This document shows positions 18,649-26,059 of a stretch of 64,000 nucleotides of DNA, in pieces. A model generated the notes under the pieces. It was not told where the DNA came from and made no database searches. It was given only the letters and a program-made list of their open reading frames with translations. Within the stretch, counting starts at the first letter, position 1, and each line of letters begins with the position of its first letter. Source of the stretch: Woeseiaceae bacterium (lineage in GTDB: Bacteria > Pseudomonadota > Gammaproteobacteria > Steroidobacterales > Woeseiaceae); assembly GCA_021773055.1 (NCBI GenBank), contig JAJFKV010000064.1:62001-126000 (forward strand), given 5' to 3'. The position numbers were made by a program, and so were the translations under genes.

Positions 18649-19203
18649 TCAGGGAATTGTCGGGAATTCTTCCGTTTCGACTACCAGGCAACTTGGAAAA
18701 GCATCCTGAAGTTGCTGTATCTTTTCGCGATACTCGGAATAATTGAATCGAGAGCCAGGTTTTCTCTCGGCTAGCGCCGCCATCATCCTCTTTGTGAGCT
18801 CATCGTATTCGAACCACCATTGCTGAATGGGTCCAATTGCCCACTTGTTGTTGATCCTGGATAGCATCAGTCCATCGTATCGATTGTCCCGGTGCGCGAG
18901 AATCCATACCTGACTATCGCACTTGAGACCATTTTCACACGGACACCCGGCCGTCACTCCTCCGATATTAGCGATCGCACCAGGATAACGCTCGGCGGTA
19001 AGCACTTGTATCTCTCGAGTCTCATCGTCTGAGATATTTTCCTCTCGCAACGGTTCATCGATGCGATGCGGCCGAGTTGAGTATATGTGTCGAATTCTCT
19101 CGCGCTCGGCGATTCGGGCTTTCACGCGATTATTGTCACCAAGCGCGGTGGCAAAAATGGATAAGGTGAGGAGCGCAACCGTTATTGTCAGGAGGGACTT
19201 CAC
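18649..19203 (-). CDS. exported protein of unknown function
   Basis: The 184-residue protein starts at GTG with a signal peptide (MKSLLTITVALLTLSIFATALG), so it is probably periplasmic. The mature part has three cysteines close together (GCPCENGLKC) and one near the C-terminus (PSCLVV), suggesting disulfides. The core SQVWILAHRDNRYDGLMLSRINNKWAIGPIQQWWFEYD looks like a compact beta-rich domain. No family recognised. It lies between the membrane XRE gene (67 bp) and the DUF6632-like gene (40 bp) on the same strand. Confidence 0.65.
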   Translation of the reverse strand: MKSLLTITVALLTLSIFATALGDNNRVKARIAERERIRHIYSTRPHRIDEPLREENISDDETREIQVLTAERYPGAIANIGGVTAGCPCENGLKCDSQVWILAHRDNRYDGLMLSRINNKWAIGPIQQWWFEYDELTKRMMAALAERKPGSRFNYSEYREKIQQLQDAFPSCLVVETEEFPTIP

Positions 19204-19243
19204 TGTAGATCAACGCATACCGATTAAGTATCGTTGCTGCGAA

Positions 19244-19627
19244 CTAGCCGAAACTGTCATTTTGTGGCGCCAGGTACGCGAGTACTGCCGCGACCAACAG
19301 GAGTGCTGGTACGTCTCCGACCAGATGGCCATGTTCGCTCTGGTCGCCAAATGCTTGCGCAGCCATGATCAACGCATGCACAACGCTCGACCAAACAGTG
19401 AACGAAATAAGACTTCGGTTATCATTTGGTCTGCTTGCCGCCAGGATCAAGAACACACCAAGTACGGCGTAGACACCCACAATCATCTGAAAGTAATAGA
19501 CACCTTCGCCGCCATGCCAAACCCAACCCGATGGCCAAACCAGGCTTAGAGGGTATACGAGGAGGAAAATAACGCCGAAGAGACGGAGTGCGATTTTCAA
19601 AAACCGGTTCTTTGTATCGAGATTCAT
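19244..19627 (-). CDS. four-helix membrane protein, DUF6632-like
   Basis: A small membrane protein with four hydrophobic segments (ALRLFGVIFLLVYPLSLVW, YFQMIVGVYAVLGVFLILAA, SFTVWSSVVHALIMAAQAF, GDVPALLLVAAVLAYLA). The conserved-looking WPSGWVWHGG and HGHLVGDVPA suggest the DUF6632 family of unknown function. GGAG lies 6 nt before the ATG at 19627 (MNLDTK); the track start at 19639 is a GTG inside that ribosome site, so I use 19627 (127 residues). Confidence 0.65.
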   Translation of the reverse strand: MNLDTKNRFLKIALRLFGVIFLLVYPLSLVWPSGWVWHGGEGVYYFQMIVGVYAVLGVFLILAASRPNDNRSLISFTVWSSVVHALIMAAQAFGDQSEHGHLVGDVPALLLVAAVLAYLAPQNDSFG

Positions 19628-19889
19628 CAAATTCTCCACGTTACGTAGCCAGTGTGTCTTGGCAATTCGACTGCTCTATTGCTTCTATGCGGTACCAAAG
19701 AACAGCAGCGCCTTTGAATTCGTCAACCAGATAGATATCGGTTGTACACGAATGGCCCGATTGGTGAACCGATTCGAGCAACGCCGTAAATCCGAGGCCC
19801 TGCGCAGGAAGAGTGCAGTTGCGAAGATCCGAAACATTGCGACCTAAGCAGTAATTCAAGCGGTGGGCCAATGCCCACCCTTACCATGC
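19628..19889. other. intergenic region without a supported gene
   Basis: These 262 bases between the DUF6632-like gene and rpiA hold only short overlapping ORFs. The longest, 76 codons on the minus strand from a TTG, has no ribosome site. No RNA fold or repeat is evident. It could be a gene remnant; nothing is called. Confidence 0.4.
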
Positions 19890-20549
19890 CTAAATCCGCA
19901 TCTCGCGAACGCCATCGTCGCCGCCGATCAGGAGTATGTCTGCGGCGCGGTGCGCGAAGATTCCGACTGTCACCACACCGGGAATACGGTTAATTCTGGC
20001 TTCCATTTCCAGGGGGTTGGAGATTTGCAGGTCGTGGATATCGAGAATGTGATTGCCATTATCGGTGACGAAGCCTTCACGCCAAATAGGTTGTCCACGC
20101 ATCTTCAGCATTTGCCGGGAGACCAATTCCTGCGCCATGGGAAGAACTTCAATCGGTAGAGGAAAGCTGCCGAGCATTCCGACCAATTTGGTGTCATCTA
20201 CTATGCAGATGAAACGTCGCGCCGCTGCGGCAAGAACTTTCTCGCGCGTTAGTGCGCCACCGCCGCCCTTGACGAGCTGCAGACGCTTATTGCTCTCATC
20301 AGCACCATCGATATAGATGTCGTAATCGCCAATTTCATTGAGGGTCGAAACTTCAAAACCGTTTTCCTTGAGCAATGCCGTCGATGCCTTGGAACTCGAT
20401 ACCAGTTTATCAATCTTGTCGCGTATTTCGGGCAACATTTCGATTAGAAGGTTGACGGTGGAACCGGTGCCTACCCCGAGCGAAGTGCCTGGCTGAATGA
20501 ACTCCATTGCAGCTTTCGCAGCGTTACGTTTTTTCTCAGATGCATCCAT
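19890..20549 (-). CDS. rpiA: ribose-5-phosphate isomerase A
   Basis: RpiA interconverts ribose-5-phosphate and ribulose-5-phosphate, complementing Rpe encoded 6 kb away. The 219 residues carry all the motifs: GVGTGSTVNLLI, SSKAS near 47, DIYIDGADESN (catalytic Asp), LVKGGGGALTREK (catalytic Glu/Lys) and a C-terminal PGVVTVGIFAHRAADILLIG. The length matches the 219-residue E. coli enzyme. Confidence 0.97.
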   Translation of the reverse strand: MDASEKKRNAAKAAMEFIQPGTSLGVGTGSTVNLLIEMLPEIRDKIDKLVSSSKASTALLKENGFEVSTLNEIGDYDIYIDGADESNKRLQLVKGGGGALTREKVLAAAARRFICIVDDTKLVGMLGSFPLPIEVLPMAQELVSRQMLKMRGQPIWREGFVTDNGNHILDIHDLQISNPLEMEARINRIPGVVTVGIFAHRAADILLIGGDDGVREMRI

Positions 20550-20581
20550 AGCTGCGTACTATAGTCGTTTCGGCACAAATG

Positions 20582-20609
20582 AAAAGAGCCCGCCGAAGCG
20601 AGCTCTTTT
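20582..20609 (-). terminator. UUCG-capped terminator of the lysine-rich protein gene
   Basis: On the minus strand AAAAGAGC-T-CGC-TTCG-GCG-G-GCTCTTTT forms a 12-bp stem (one T-G wobble) capped by the very stable cUUCGg tetraloop. The A and T flanks let it work in both directions, but the only gene entering it lies at 20650-21144. Confidence 0.85.
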
Positions 20610-20649
20610 ACTTTGCTTTGGAAGAAGGCTCTTCCAAGCGGTCAGTCAG

Positions 20650-21144
20650 CTACCTTTTCTTCTTGCGGGTAGCCTTTTTCTTCTTGGCTTTCCGCTTTGT
20701 AGCTTTCTTCTTTGTGGCCTTTTTCTTAGTGGCCTTTTTCTTGGTCTTACGCTTAGCCGTCTTCTTCTTGGCTTTGCGCTTTGTAGCCTTCTTCTTAGTC
20801 TTGCGTTTCGCTACTTTCTTTTTAGTCTTTTTCTTGGTCTTTTTCTTGGTCTTTTTCTTGGCTACCTTTTTCTTCGTCTTCTTCTTAGTCTTTCTCTTAG
20901 CTACTTTCTTTTTAGCTTTTTTCTTAGTCGCTTTTTTCTTCGTCTTACGCTTGGCGACTTTCTTCTTGGCCTTTTTCTTAGTGGCCTTTTTCTTTGCTAC
21001 TTTTCTCTTGGTCTTTTTCTTAGCGACTTTCTTCTTCGCTACGCGGCGTTTCTTAGGCGCTGCTTTTCTCTTTGCAGTTACTTTCCGCTTCTTAGCGACT
21101 TTTCGCTTCGAAGCTTTTTTACGAGTCTTCTTCTTGGTAGCCAT
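20650..21144 (-). CDS. lysine-rich histone H1-like nucleoid protein
   Basis: All 164 residues are built from variants of KKKATKKKA, KRKTKKK and KKKVAK; Lys, Arg, Ala, Thr and Val make up nearly the whole protein. This resembles bacterial histone H1-like proteins (AlgP, HctB, BpH1) that bind DNA non-specifically. GGAG is 6 nt before the ATG. The KTK(K)-type units show internal repetition, so length is likely to vary between strains. Annotation by composition is sure; any gene name would be a guess. Overlapping Phe/Leu-rich plus-strand ORFs are its antisense shadow. Confidence 0.85.
   Translation of the reverse strand: MATKKKTRKKASKRKVAKKRKVTAKRKAAPKKRRVAKKKVAKKKTKRKVAKKKATKKKAKKKVAKRKTKKKATKKKAKKKVAKRKTKKKTKKKVAKKKTKKKTKKKTKKKVAKRKTKKKATKRKAKKKTAKRKTKKKATKKKATKKKATKRKAKKKKATRKKKR
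20827..20862. repeat. 12-bp tandem repeat (3 copies) inside the lysine-rich gene
   Basis: CTTTTTCTTGGT occurs three times in a row, the last copy with one change; on the coding strand this is ACCAAGAAAAAG, encoding TKKK. The repeat unit is a multiple of three, so copy changes keep the frame. Confidence 0.8.
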
Positions 21145-21176
21145 GCTTATCTCCGTGTCGGGTACCCGGGGCTGAG

Positions 21177-21206
21177 TATATACAAGAAGAGAAGAAAAAC
21201 CAGCAA
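21177..21206 (-). promoter_or_regulatory. possible promoter of the lysine-rich gene
   Basis: On the minus strand TTGCTG (21201-21206), an 18-bp spacer and TATATA (21177-21182) lie about 30 nt upstream of the ATG. The rest of 21145-21425 is T/A-rich on that strand and shows no gene. Confidence 0.4.
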
Positions 21207-21425
21207 GCTACTGGCGCGCAAGGATTTGTCGAAAACTGTCGCTTGACGAAATCGATTTTCTGAGAGAAAAGTTTTTCGACTACGAACAGCTTGTTTCGTA
21301 CTTGTTGGAATTCCGGTGAGCTAAAAATTACGAAGAGAAGAAAAAAAAGTCAGTTGGTAAGCGTCGTTTCACATCAAAAGTCAGGAGGTGCTCAACGTTG
21401 TTTAAAATGTGCGCGAAAAACAGCG

Positions 21426-21992
21426 CTAATCTACTTCATTAAAGAAGCTATAAAGCCGTACATCCCATGTATTTGGCGTTATTTCCTCGGTTTCCTGGCA
21501 CTTGAACGCGACGCCTGCGAGTTTCGGTTTCAGCCAGTGTTTTCGATGTTGAAGGAAGGAAAAACAACGGTCGTAATAGCCTCCGCCCATGCCAATTCGG
21601 TGTTTGGATTTATCAAAAGATACCGTAGGTGTAATGACCATCTGCAGTGCACGAGGTGAGATGAAAGTACCAGTGACCGGTTCCCAAATCGACATTTTAT
21701 TTCGTTGCAGAGTTGTATCTGGTCGGATTTCGCGAAAAAACATTTCGCCTTTGTTGCGCATTACAGGCACAAAAATGCGCTTGTTTGCGCGCCAGGCGCG
21801 CTCAATGATCAATCGAGTATCTACTTCATCTCGCATTGGCAAGTAACACGCGATGAGTGATGCAGACAAAAAATCGCGTGAGCTTGTTATCTTTTCGCAA
21901 ATTATTCGTGATGCTCGCGCGCGTTTTTCTACGGACATTTTGCGTCTTGCGAGTAATGATGTTTTGCGAAAGTCATGCATGATTTTCGTCAT
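21426..21992 (-). CDS. ygfA: 5-formyltetrahydrofolate cyclo-ligase
   Basis: The enzyme returns 5-formyl-THF to the folate pool as 5,10-methenyl-THF using ATP. The 188 residues carry a basic N-terminus (RKTSLLARRKM), a central YLPMRDEVDTRLIIERAW and the signature HRIGMGGGYYDRCFSFL. The gene directly follows 6S RNA, as ssrS-ygfA does in many proteobacteria, where processing of the joint transcript releases 6S. It links to the glycine cleavage, thyA and folA genes of this window through folate metabolism. Confidence 0.92.
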   Translation of the reverse strand: MTKIMHDFRKTSLLARRKMSVEKRARASRIICEKITSSRDFLSASLIACYLPMRDEVDTRLIIERAWRANKRIFVPVMRNKGEMFFREIRPDTTLQRNKMSIWEPVTGTFISPRALQMVITPTVSFDKSKHRIGMGGGYYDRCFSFLQHRKHWLKPKLAGVAFKCQETEEITPNTWDVRLYSFFNEVD

Positions 21993-22007
21993 CGAGTCGG
22001 CAAATCA

Positions 22008-22206
22008 AAAAGGAGGCGCCTCCCGCCTGTGCCGTCACTTTCCTTCGCTCTCGAACCGGAGCTAAAGGTGGGGTCAACCGTGGTTGCAACAGGCTAACCG
22101 TCGAAACGGTTTTGCTCACATGCCACCGACAGGCAGCGACCCCGAAGTGGAAATTTAGGGTCGGGAGGATCCAGGTCGGTGTCGAACACTGCAGGAGACG
22201 CCAATC
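22008..22206 (-). ncRNA. ssrS: 6S RNA
   Basis: Between zapA and ygfA on the same strand, about 200 nt with a long closing stem: GGCGTCTCC (22202 to 22194) pairs with GGAGGCGCC (22023 to 22015) with one wobble. TGTTCG near the 5' end matches the E. coli 6S segment GATGTTCGC. Long imperfect pairing between the halves leaves a purine-rich central bulge. The 3' side GGAGGCGCCTCC followed by TTTTT may terminate it. 6S RNA imitates an open promoter and holds RNA polymerase-sigma70 in stationary phase. Ends are approximate. Confidence 0.82.
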
Positions 22207-22236
22207 TGATTTTCGTTTACTGCGATCGTGTGTCGA

Positions 22237-22551
22237 TTACAAATCGAGTTGCTGCGAGCCACCCAAAACGTGATCAACACGGTCAGATATGAGTTTAAGG
22301 CGGTCACTGATGCCACCTTCCAGTTCCAGGTCCCGCGCATTAGCGTGGATCAGGTCATTGGCCATATTCAATGCGGCCATTACAGCGATGCGATCAAGGC
22401 CGACGATTCGACCGCTATCGCGAATCTCACGCATTTTGTTGTTCAAAATTTCGGCGGAATCCAGCAAGTTGGTCCGCTCGTTGGCGGGGCAGGCTACCTG
22501 GTATTCCTTGTCCAGAATTCTGACACTTACCTGGGCGTTTTGTTCGGTCAT
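22237..22551 (-). CDS. zapA: cell division protein ZapA
   Basis: ZapA crosslinks FtsZ filaments. The 104-residue protein has the globular head motif VSVRILDKEYQVACPANERTNLLDSAEILNNKMREIRDSG followed by a coiled-coil region (NDLIHANARDLELEGGISDRLKLISDRVDHVL). It is preceded by a small coiled-coil gene 22 bp upstream and followed by 6S RNA, the conserved zapA-ssrS-ygfA order. Confidence 0.93.
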   Translation of the reverse strand: MTEQNAQVSVRILDKEYQVACPANERTNLLDSAEILNNKMREIRDSGRIVGLDRIAVMAALNMANDLIHANARDLELEGGISDRLKLISDRVDHVLGGSQQLDL

Positions 22552-22573
22552 TCAGCGTACTCCATGCTGTGGT

Positions 22574-22804
22574 TCAAGAGCCTTGCTCCATTGCTTTTAG
22601 TCGGCCGATCATTGCCTCAACGCGCGCTCGTACCTGCTCATTTTTCTGCAACAGATTGGCACGTTCAGATGTCAACACATCCTGACGCTGTTTCAGGGAG
22701 CGATTCTCGTCCTGCAATTGGTCGCAAACGTGCACGAGTGCATCGACCCGCTTTTCGAGGCGCTTGAGTTCGTGTTCAAAAGTCGAATTGATGTTTTCAG
22801 CCAT
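22574..22804 (-). CDS. ZapB-like coiled-coil protein (TIGR02449 type)
   Basis: I use the ATG at 22804 (MAENINSTFEHELKRLEKRVDAL), giving 76 residues; the track ORF adds 31 residues with no family character. The protein is one continuous coiled coil (LKRLEKRVDALVHVCDQLQDENRSLKQRQDVLTSERANLLQKNEQVRARVEAMIGRLKAME). Such proteins are regularly found just upstream of zapA outside the enterics and are presumed division-associated. The role is inferred from context. Confidence 0.8.
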   Translation of the reverse strand: MAENINSTFEHELKRLEKRVDALVHVCDQLQDENRSLKQRQDVLTSERANLLQKNEQVRARVEAMIGRLKAMEQGS

Positions 22805-22932
22805 GGGGTCAATATAGTCACGCATCTCAACAGAATCAATCGCCGTATTATTCGCAGGCACGCGAACATGGCCTGAAAGAGCGGTCCGTGGGATCATAAG
22901 GGATTGGCGGGAAAGACAAGGTTGGCATCCGG

Positions 22933-23502
22933 ATGGATGAAAAGATTGATTACGATACGCTCGAAGAATTGCTCAAACGGTGTGGCTCAAACTGGGATGC
23001 TGCGCAAACACATGGCTTGTTGACCGGCCGGCTGGCGATCGCCGGCGTACCTGCGGGACCGGATTGGATGCTGCAGGTACTGGAGGGCGTCGAAGAGGAC
23101 AACGCGCTGCGCACAGAGAGTCAAAAACACCTGGAAATCTTGTATCAGTTAACGTTTTGGCAGCTTTCGGAACGATTATCGGAGTTCGAACCGCTGTTAC
23201 CCTCCGATCTTGAAGATGTCGGCCTGCGGACAGTGGCGTTGGCACACTGGTGCGAGGGTTTTCTGCACGGCCTGGTCTCCACAAAGCACGGCGATGACCT
23301 GAAAGAACGTCTGGGGGCGGAACCACTGTCGGACATCATCAAAGACATGCTGCATATCACTCGGGCGGGCCTGGATGAGGAGTCCGATGAGGAAGAAAAT
23401 GAATCTGCATACGTCGAGCTAGTAGAATACCTGCGCGTTGCGGCACAACTTTGCTATGAAGAACTGGCTGACACCCGCCATCACAAGAGTGAATCCAAAT
23501 GA
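22933..23502 (+). CDS. ygfB: UPF0149 family protein YgfB
   Basis: The 189-residue, strongly acidic, helical protein carries the UPF0149 blocks: QTHGLLTGRLAIAG, HWCEGFLHGLV and the C-terminal YVELVEYLRVAAQLCYEEL after an EESDEEENES linker. It is the first gene of ygfB-pepP-ubiH-ubiI, divergent from the zapA cluster, an order also seen in E. coli and Pseudomonas. In P. aeruginosa YgfB influences ampDh3 and beta-lactam resistance; whether that holds here is unknown. Confidence 0.92.
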   Translation: MDEKIDYDTLEELLKRCGSNWDAAQTHGLLTGRLAIAGVPAGPDWMLQVLEGVEEDNALRTESQKHLEILYQLTFWQLSERLSEFEPLLPSDLEDVGLRTVALAHWCEGFLHGLVSTKHGDDLKERLGAEPLSDIIKDMLHITRAGLDEESDEEENESAYVELVEYLRVAAQLCYEELADTRHHKSESK

Positions 23503-23512
23503 GCGAGTCCAG

Positions 23513-24823
23513 ATGAACCACAAAGAATTCGAAAAGCGCCGCCGGCAACTGCTGCGCATGGTTGGTCACGGCGGCATTGTAATATTGCCGTCTGCGCCCG
23601 TCAGAACGCGCAGCCGCGACGTTGAGTACAATTATCGTCAAGACAGCGACTTCTACTACATGACCGGTTTTGCGGAGCCTGAGTCCGTGGCGGTGCTGGT
23701 ACCGGGCAGAGCGAACGGTGAGTACTTGTTGTTCTGTCGCGAGCGTGATCCTAAGCGCGAACAGTGGGATGGCTTACGCGCCGGGCAGGCGGGTGCGACA
23801 GAACATTTCGGCGCCGACGATGCTTTTCCGATAGAGGATCTGGACGATATTTTGCCGGGCATCATGGAATCCTGCAGTCGTGTGTATTACACGATGGGTA
23901 TGTACGCCGAGTTTGATACGCGCATAGCGGAATGGGTGAATACGCTGCGCTCAAAGCTTAATCGAGGTGTACAAACACCGCAGGAATTCGTTGCGCTTGA
24001 CCACCTGTTGCACGATATGCGTCTGTACAAAAGTCGCAGCGAAATATCCGTAATGCGCAAGTCGGCAAAGGTTGCGGTTGAAGCGCACAAGCGAGCGATG
24101 CGGATTACGGAACCCGGTCTGTTTGAGTACGAAGTTGAGGCCGAGTTTCGGCACGAATTTCGACGCAATAATGCGTGGGTTTCCTATAGCCCAATTGTTG
24201 CTGGTGGGAAAAATGCCTGCATACTGCACTACGTCGAAAACAACGCTGAACTGAAAGACGGCGAGCTGTTGTTGATCGATGCTGGTTGCGAACTGGACTA
24301 CTACGCGTCGGATATCACCAGGACGTTCCCGGTGAATGGGCGCTTCAGCCCAGAGCAACGTGCAGTTTATGAGATCGTTCTGGAAGCGCAACAGGCTGCG
24401 ATCGAAAAGACCCTGGTAGGAAACCACTGGAACGAGCCACATGACGCCGCGGTCAAAGTCATTACCAAAGGGTTGAAAAAACTTGGTTTGCTGAAAGGGC
24501 CGCTGCCCAAGTTACTTAATGACGGCGCGTATCAGCCCTACTACATGCATCGCACCGGGCACTGGATCGGAATGGATGTACATGATGTTGGTGACTACAA
24601 GGTCGGTGACGAATGGCGCATGCTCGAAACAGGAATGGTCACGACCGTGGAGCCTGGAATCTACATCGGCAATAGCCGCAAGATTCCGAAGGCATTTCGG
24701 AACATAGGAATTCGTATTGAAGATGACGTAGCTGTCACCAACAAGGGACCCGACGTACTCAGCAAGGGCCTCGTTACCGATCCCGACGACATCGAGTCCT
24801 TGATGAGCAGTTCAGCCAAATAG
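23513..24823 (+). CDS. pepP: Xaa-Pro aminopeptidase P
   Basis: PepP removes N-terminal residues preceding proline. The start is ATG 23513 (MNHKEFEKRRRQLLRMV), 10 bp after the ygfB stop; the longer track ORF overlaps ygfB. The resulting 436 residues match the 440-residue family. Dimanganese ligands are in place: two Asp in LLIDAGCELDYYASDITRTF, His in HRTGHWIGMDVHD, Glu in VTTVEPGIYI and Glu in IGIRIEDDV. The N-terminal creatinase-type domain (DSDFYYMTGFAEPESVAVL) is complete. Confidence 0.95.
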   Translation: MNHKEFEKRRRQLLRMVGHGGIVILPSAPVRTRSRDVEYNYRQDSDFYYMTGFAEPESVAVLVPGRANGEYLLFCRERDPKREQWDGLRAGQAGATEHFGADDAFPIEDLDDILPGIMESCSRVYYTMGMYAEFDTRIAEWVNTLRSKLNRGVQTPQEFVALDHLLHDMRLYKSRSEISVMRKSAKVAVEAHKRAMRITEPGLFEYEVEAEFRHEFRRNNAWVSYSPIVAGGKNACILHYVENNAELKDGELLLIDAGCELDYYASDITRTFPVNGRFSPEQRAVYEIVLEAQQAAIEKTLVGNHWNEPHDAAVKVITKGLKKLGLLKGPLPKLLNDGAYQPYYMHRTGHWIGMDVHDVGDYKVGDEWRMLETGMVTTVEPGIYIGNSRKIPKAFRNIGIRIEDDVAVTNKGPDVLSKGLVTDPDDIESLMSSSAK

Positions 24824-24826
24824 AAA

Positions 24827-26059
24827 ATGGGTAGCGAAACGGGCAACTACGACATCGTTATTGCGGGCGGTGGCATGATCGGAACGAGCCTTGCGCTTGC
24901 TTTGGCGCCGCTCGGTTTGCGTGTCGCGATCGTCGAGGCGATTGCTCGCAGGGAAGATCAGCAGCCGAGTTTCGATGATCGCTCAACGGGATTATCGCGA
25001 AGCACGCAATGCATGTTTGAAGCAATGGGGCTTTGGGACGATGTAGTCGCTGCAGCCACGCCGATTGCCAGCGTTCATGTGTCCGACAAAGGTCGTTTCG
25101 GTTTCTCACACATCAGCGCGAAAGAGCAAAGCGTGGAGGCGCTCGGTTATGTCGTGATCAATCGCGTTCTTGGTGAGGTCCTGCAATCGAATCTTCTTGC
25201 TGCAAAAAACGTTGATGTGTATTGTCCCGCGCGAATTGAAAGTACCGAACTCGGGCCGGAGCAGGTCTTTGCGACGCTGAAATCAGACGATGGCGAGCAA
25301 ACCCTGATGTGCAAACTGCTGGTTGCTGCGGACGGCACAAATTCCGCCGTTCGGGAGATGATGGGCATTTCGGCACAGCAGCGCGGATATGGGCAGCGGG
25401 CCGTTATCGGTAACCTGCTGCCGGAAAAAGCCCTGGAGCATCGTGCATTCGAGCGTTTTACGCCGCAGGGTCCGTTGGCTATCTTACCTGTTGCCGATGA
25501 TCGCGCGGGATTTGTCTGGACGGTAGCCGAACACGATGCGGATCGCGTCATGGCGCTCGACGACGATGAGTTTCTGACTGAGCTTCAGGAAGAGTTTGGC
25601 TATCGTCTCGGAAAATTTTCCCGTGTAGGCACAAGAGCGTCGTATCCGCTGGTTCTGAGTAAAGCGGTTCGGCTGACGGCGACTCGAAGTGTATTAATCG
25701 GTAACTCAGCGCATGGACTGCATCCGGTTTCTGCTCAAGGATTTAATCTTGGTATGCGGGATGTTGCAGCACTCTGCGATTGTATTGCCGATGCGACCGA
25801 AAAGGGCTCTGACCCCGGTGATGCGCGCTTACTCGAGCGTTATGCTGAGTGGCGACGTGCCGATCAAAAAAAACTCGTACATTTTACTGACAATCTCGTG
25901 CGCCTGTTTGGTAGTTCCCGTCCTGGATTAAGAACGTTACGAAACATCGGCATGATCGGATTTGATCTGGTGCCCGGTGTGCGCCCGATGTTTGCGAGAC
26001 ACACGATGGGCCTCGCTGGCGAACTACCGCGCTTGTCTCGCGGTGTACCCATTCGATGA
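24827..26059 (+). CDS. ubiH: ubiquinone biosynthesis FAD hydroxylase UbiH
   Basis: A 410-residue FAD monooxygenase with the N-terminal dinucleotide motif IVIAGGGMIGTSLALALAPLG, the middle LLVAADGTNSAVREMMGI and the C-terminal GNSAHGLHPVSAQGFNLGMRD. DDRSTGLSRSTQCMFEAMGLW replaces the usual DxRAIALS text but keeps its pattern. Position between pepP and a second hydroxylase supports UbiH (C1 hydroxylation of the quinone ring). It begins 3 bp after the pepP stop and overlaps the next gene by ATGA. The UbiH/UbiI split is by gene order. Confidence 0.88.
   Translation: MGSETGNYDIVIAGGGMIGTSLALALAPLGLRVAIVEAIARREDQQPSFDDRSTGLSRSTQCMFEAMGLWDDVVAAATPIASVHVSDKGRFGFSHISAKEQSVEALGYVVINRVLGEVLQSNLLAAKNVDVYCPARIESTELGPEQVFATLKSDDGEQTLMCKLLVAADGTNSAVREMMGISAQQRGYGQRAVIGNLLPEKALEHRAFERFTPQGPLAILPVADDRAGFVWTVAEHDADRVMALDDDEFLTELQEEFGYRLGKFSRVGTRASYPLVLSKAVRLTATRSVLIGNSAHGLHPVSAQGFNLGMRDVAALCDCIADATEKGSDPGDARLLERYAEWRRADQKKLVHFTDNLVRLFGSSRPGLRTLRNIGMIGFDLVPGVRPMFARHTMGLAGELPRLSRGVPIR

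Noticed and set aside
19641-19871. 76-aa minus-strand ORF before the DUF6632-like gene
   Set aside because: Starts at TTG without a ribosome site and competes with other short frames; kept only as an unexplained intergenic region.
20497-21246. Long Leu/Phe-rich plus-strand ORFs (249 and 198 aa) resembling membrane proteins
   Set aside because: They are the antisense of the lysine-rich histone-like gene (AAG/AAA codons read as CTT/TTT). The minus-strand gene has the ribosome site, promoter and terminator.
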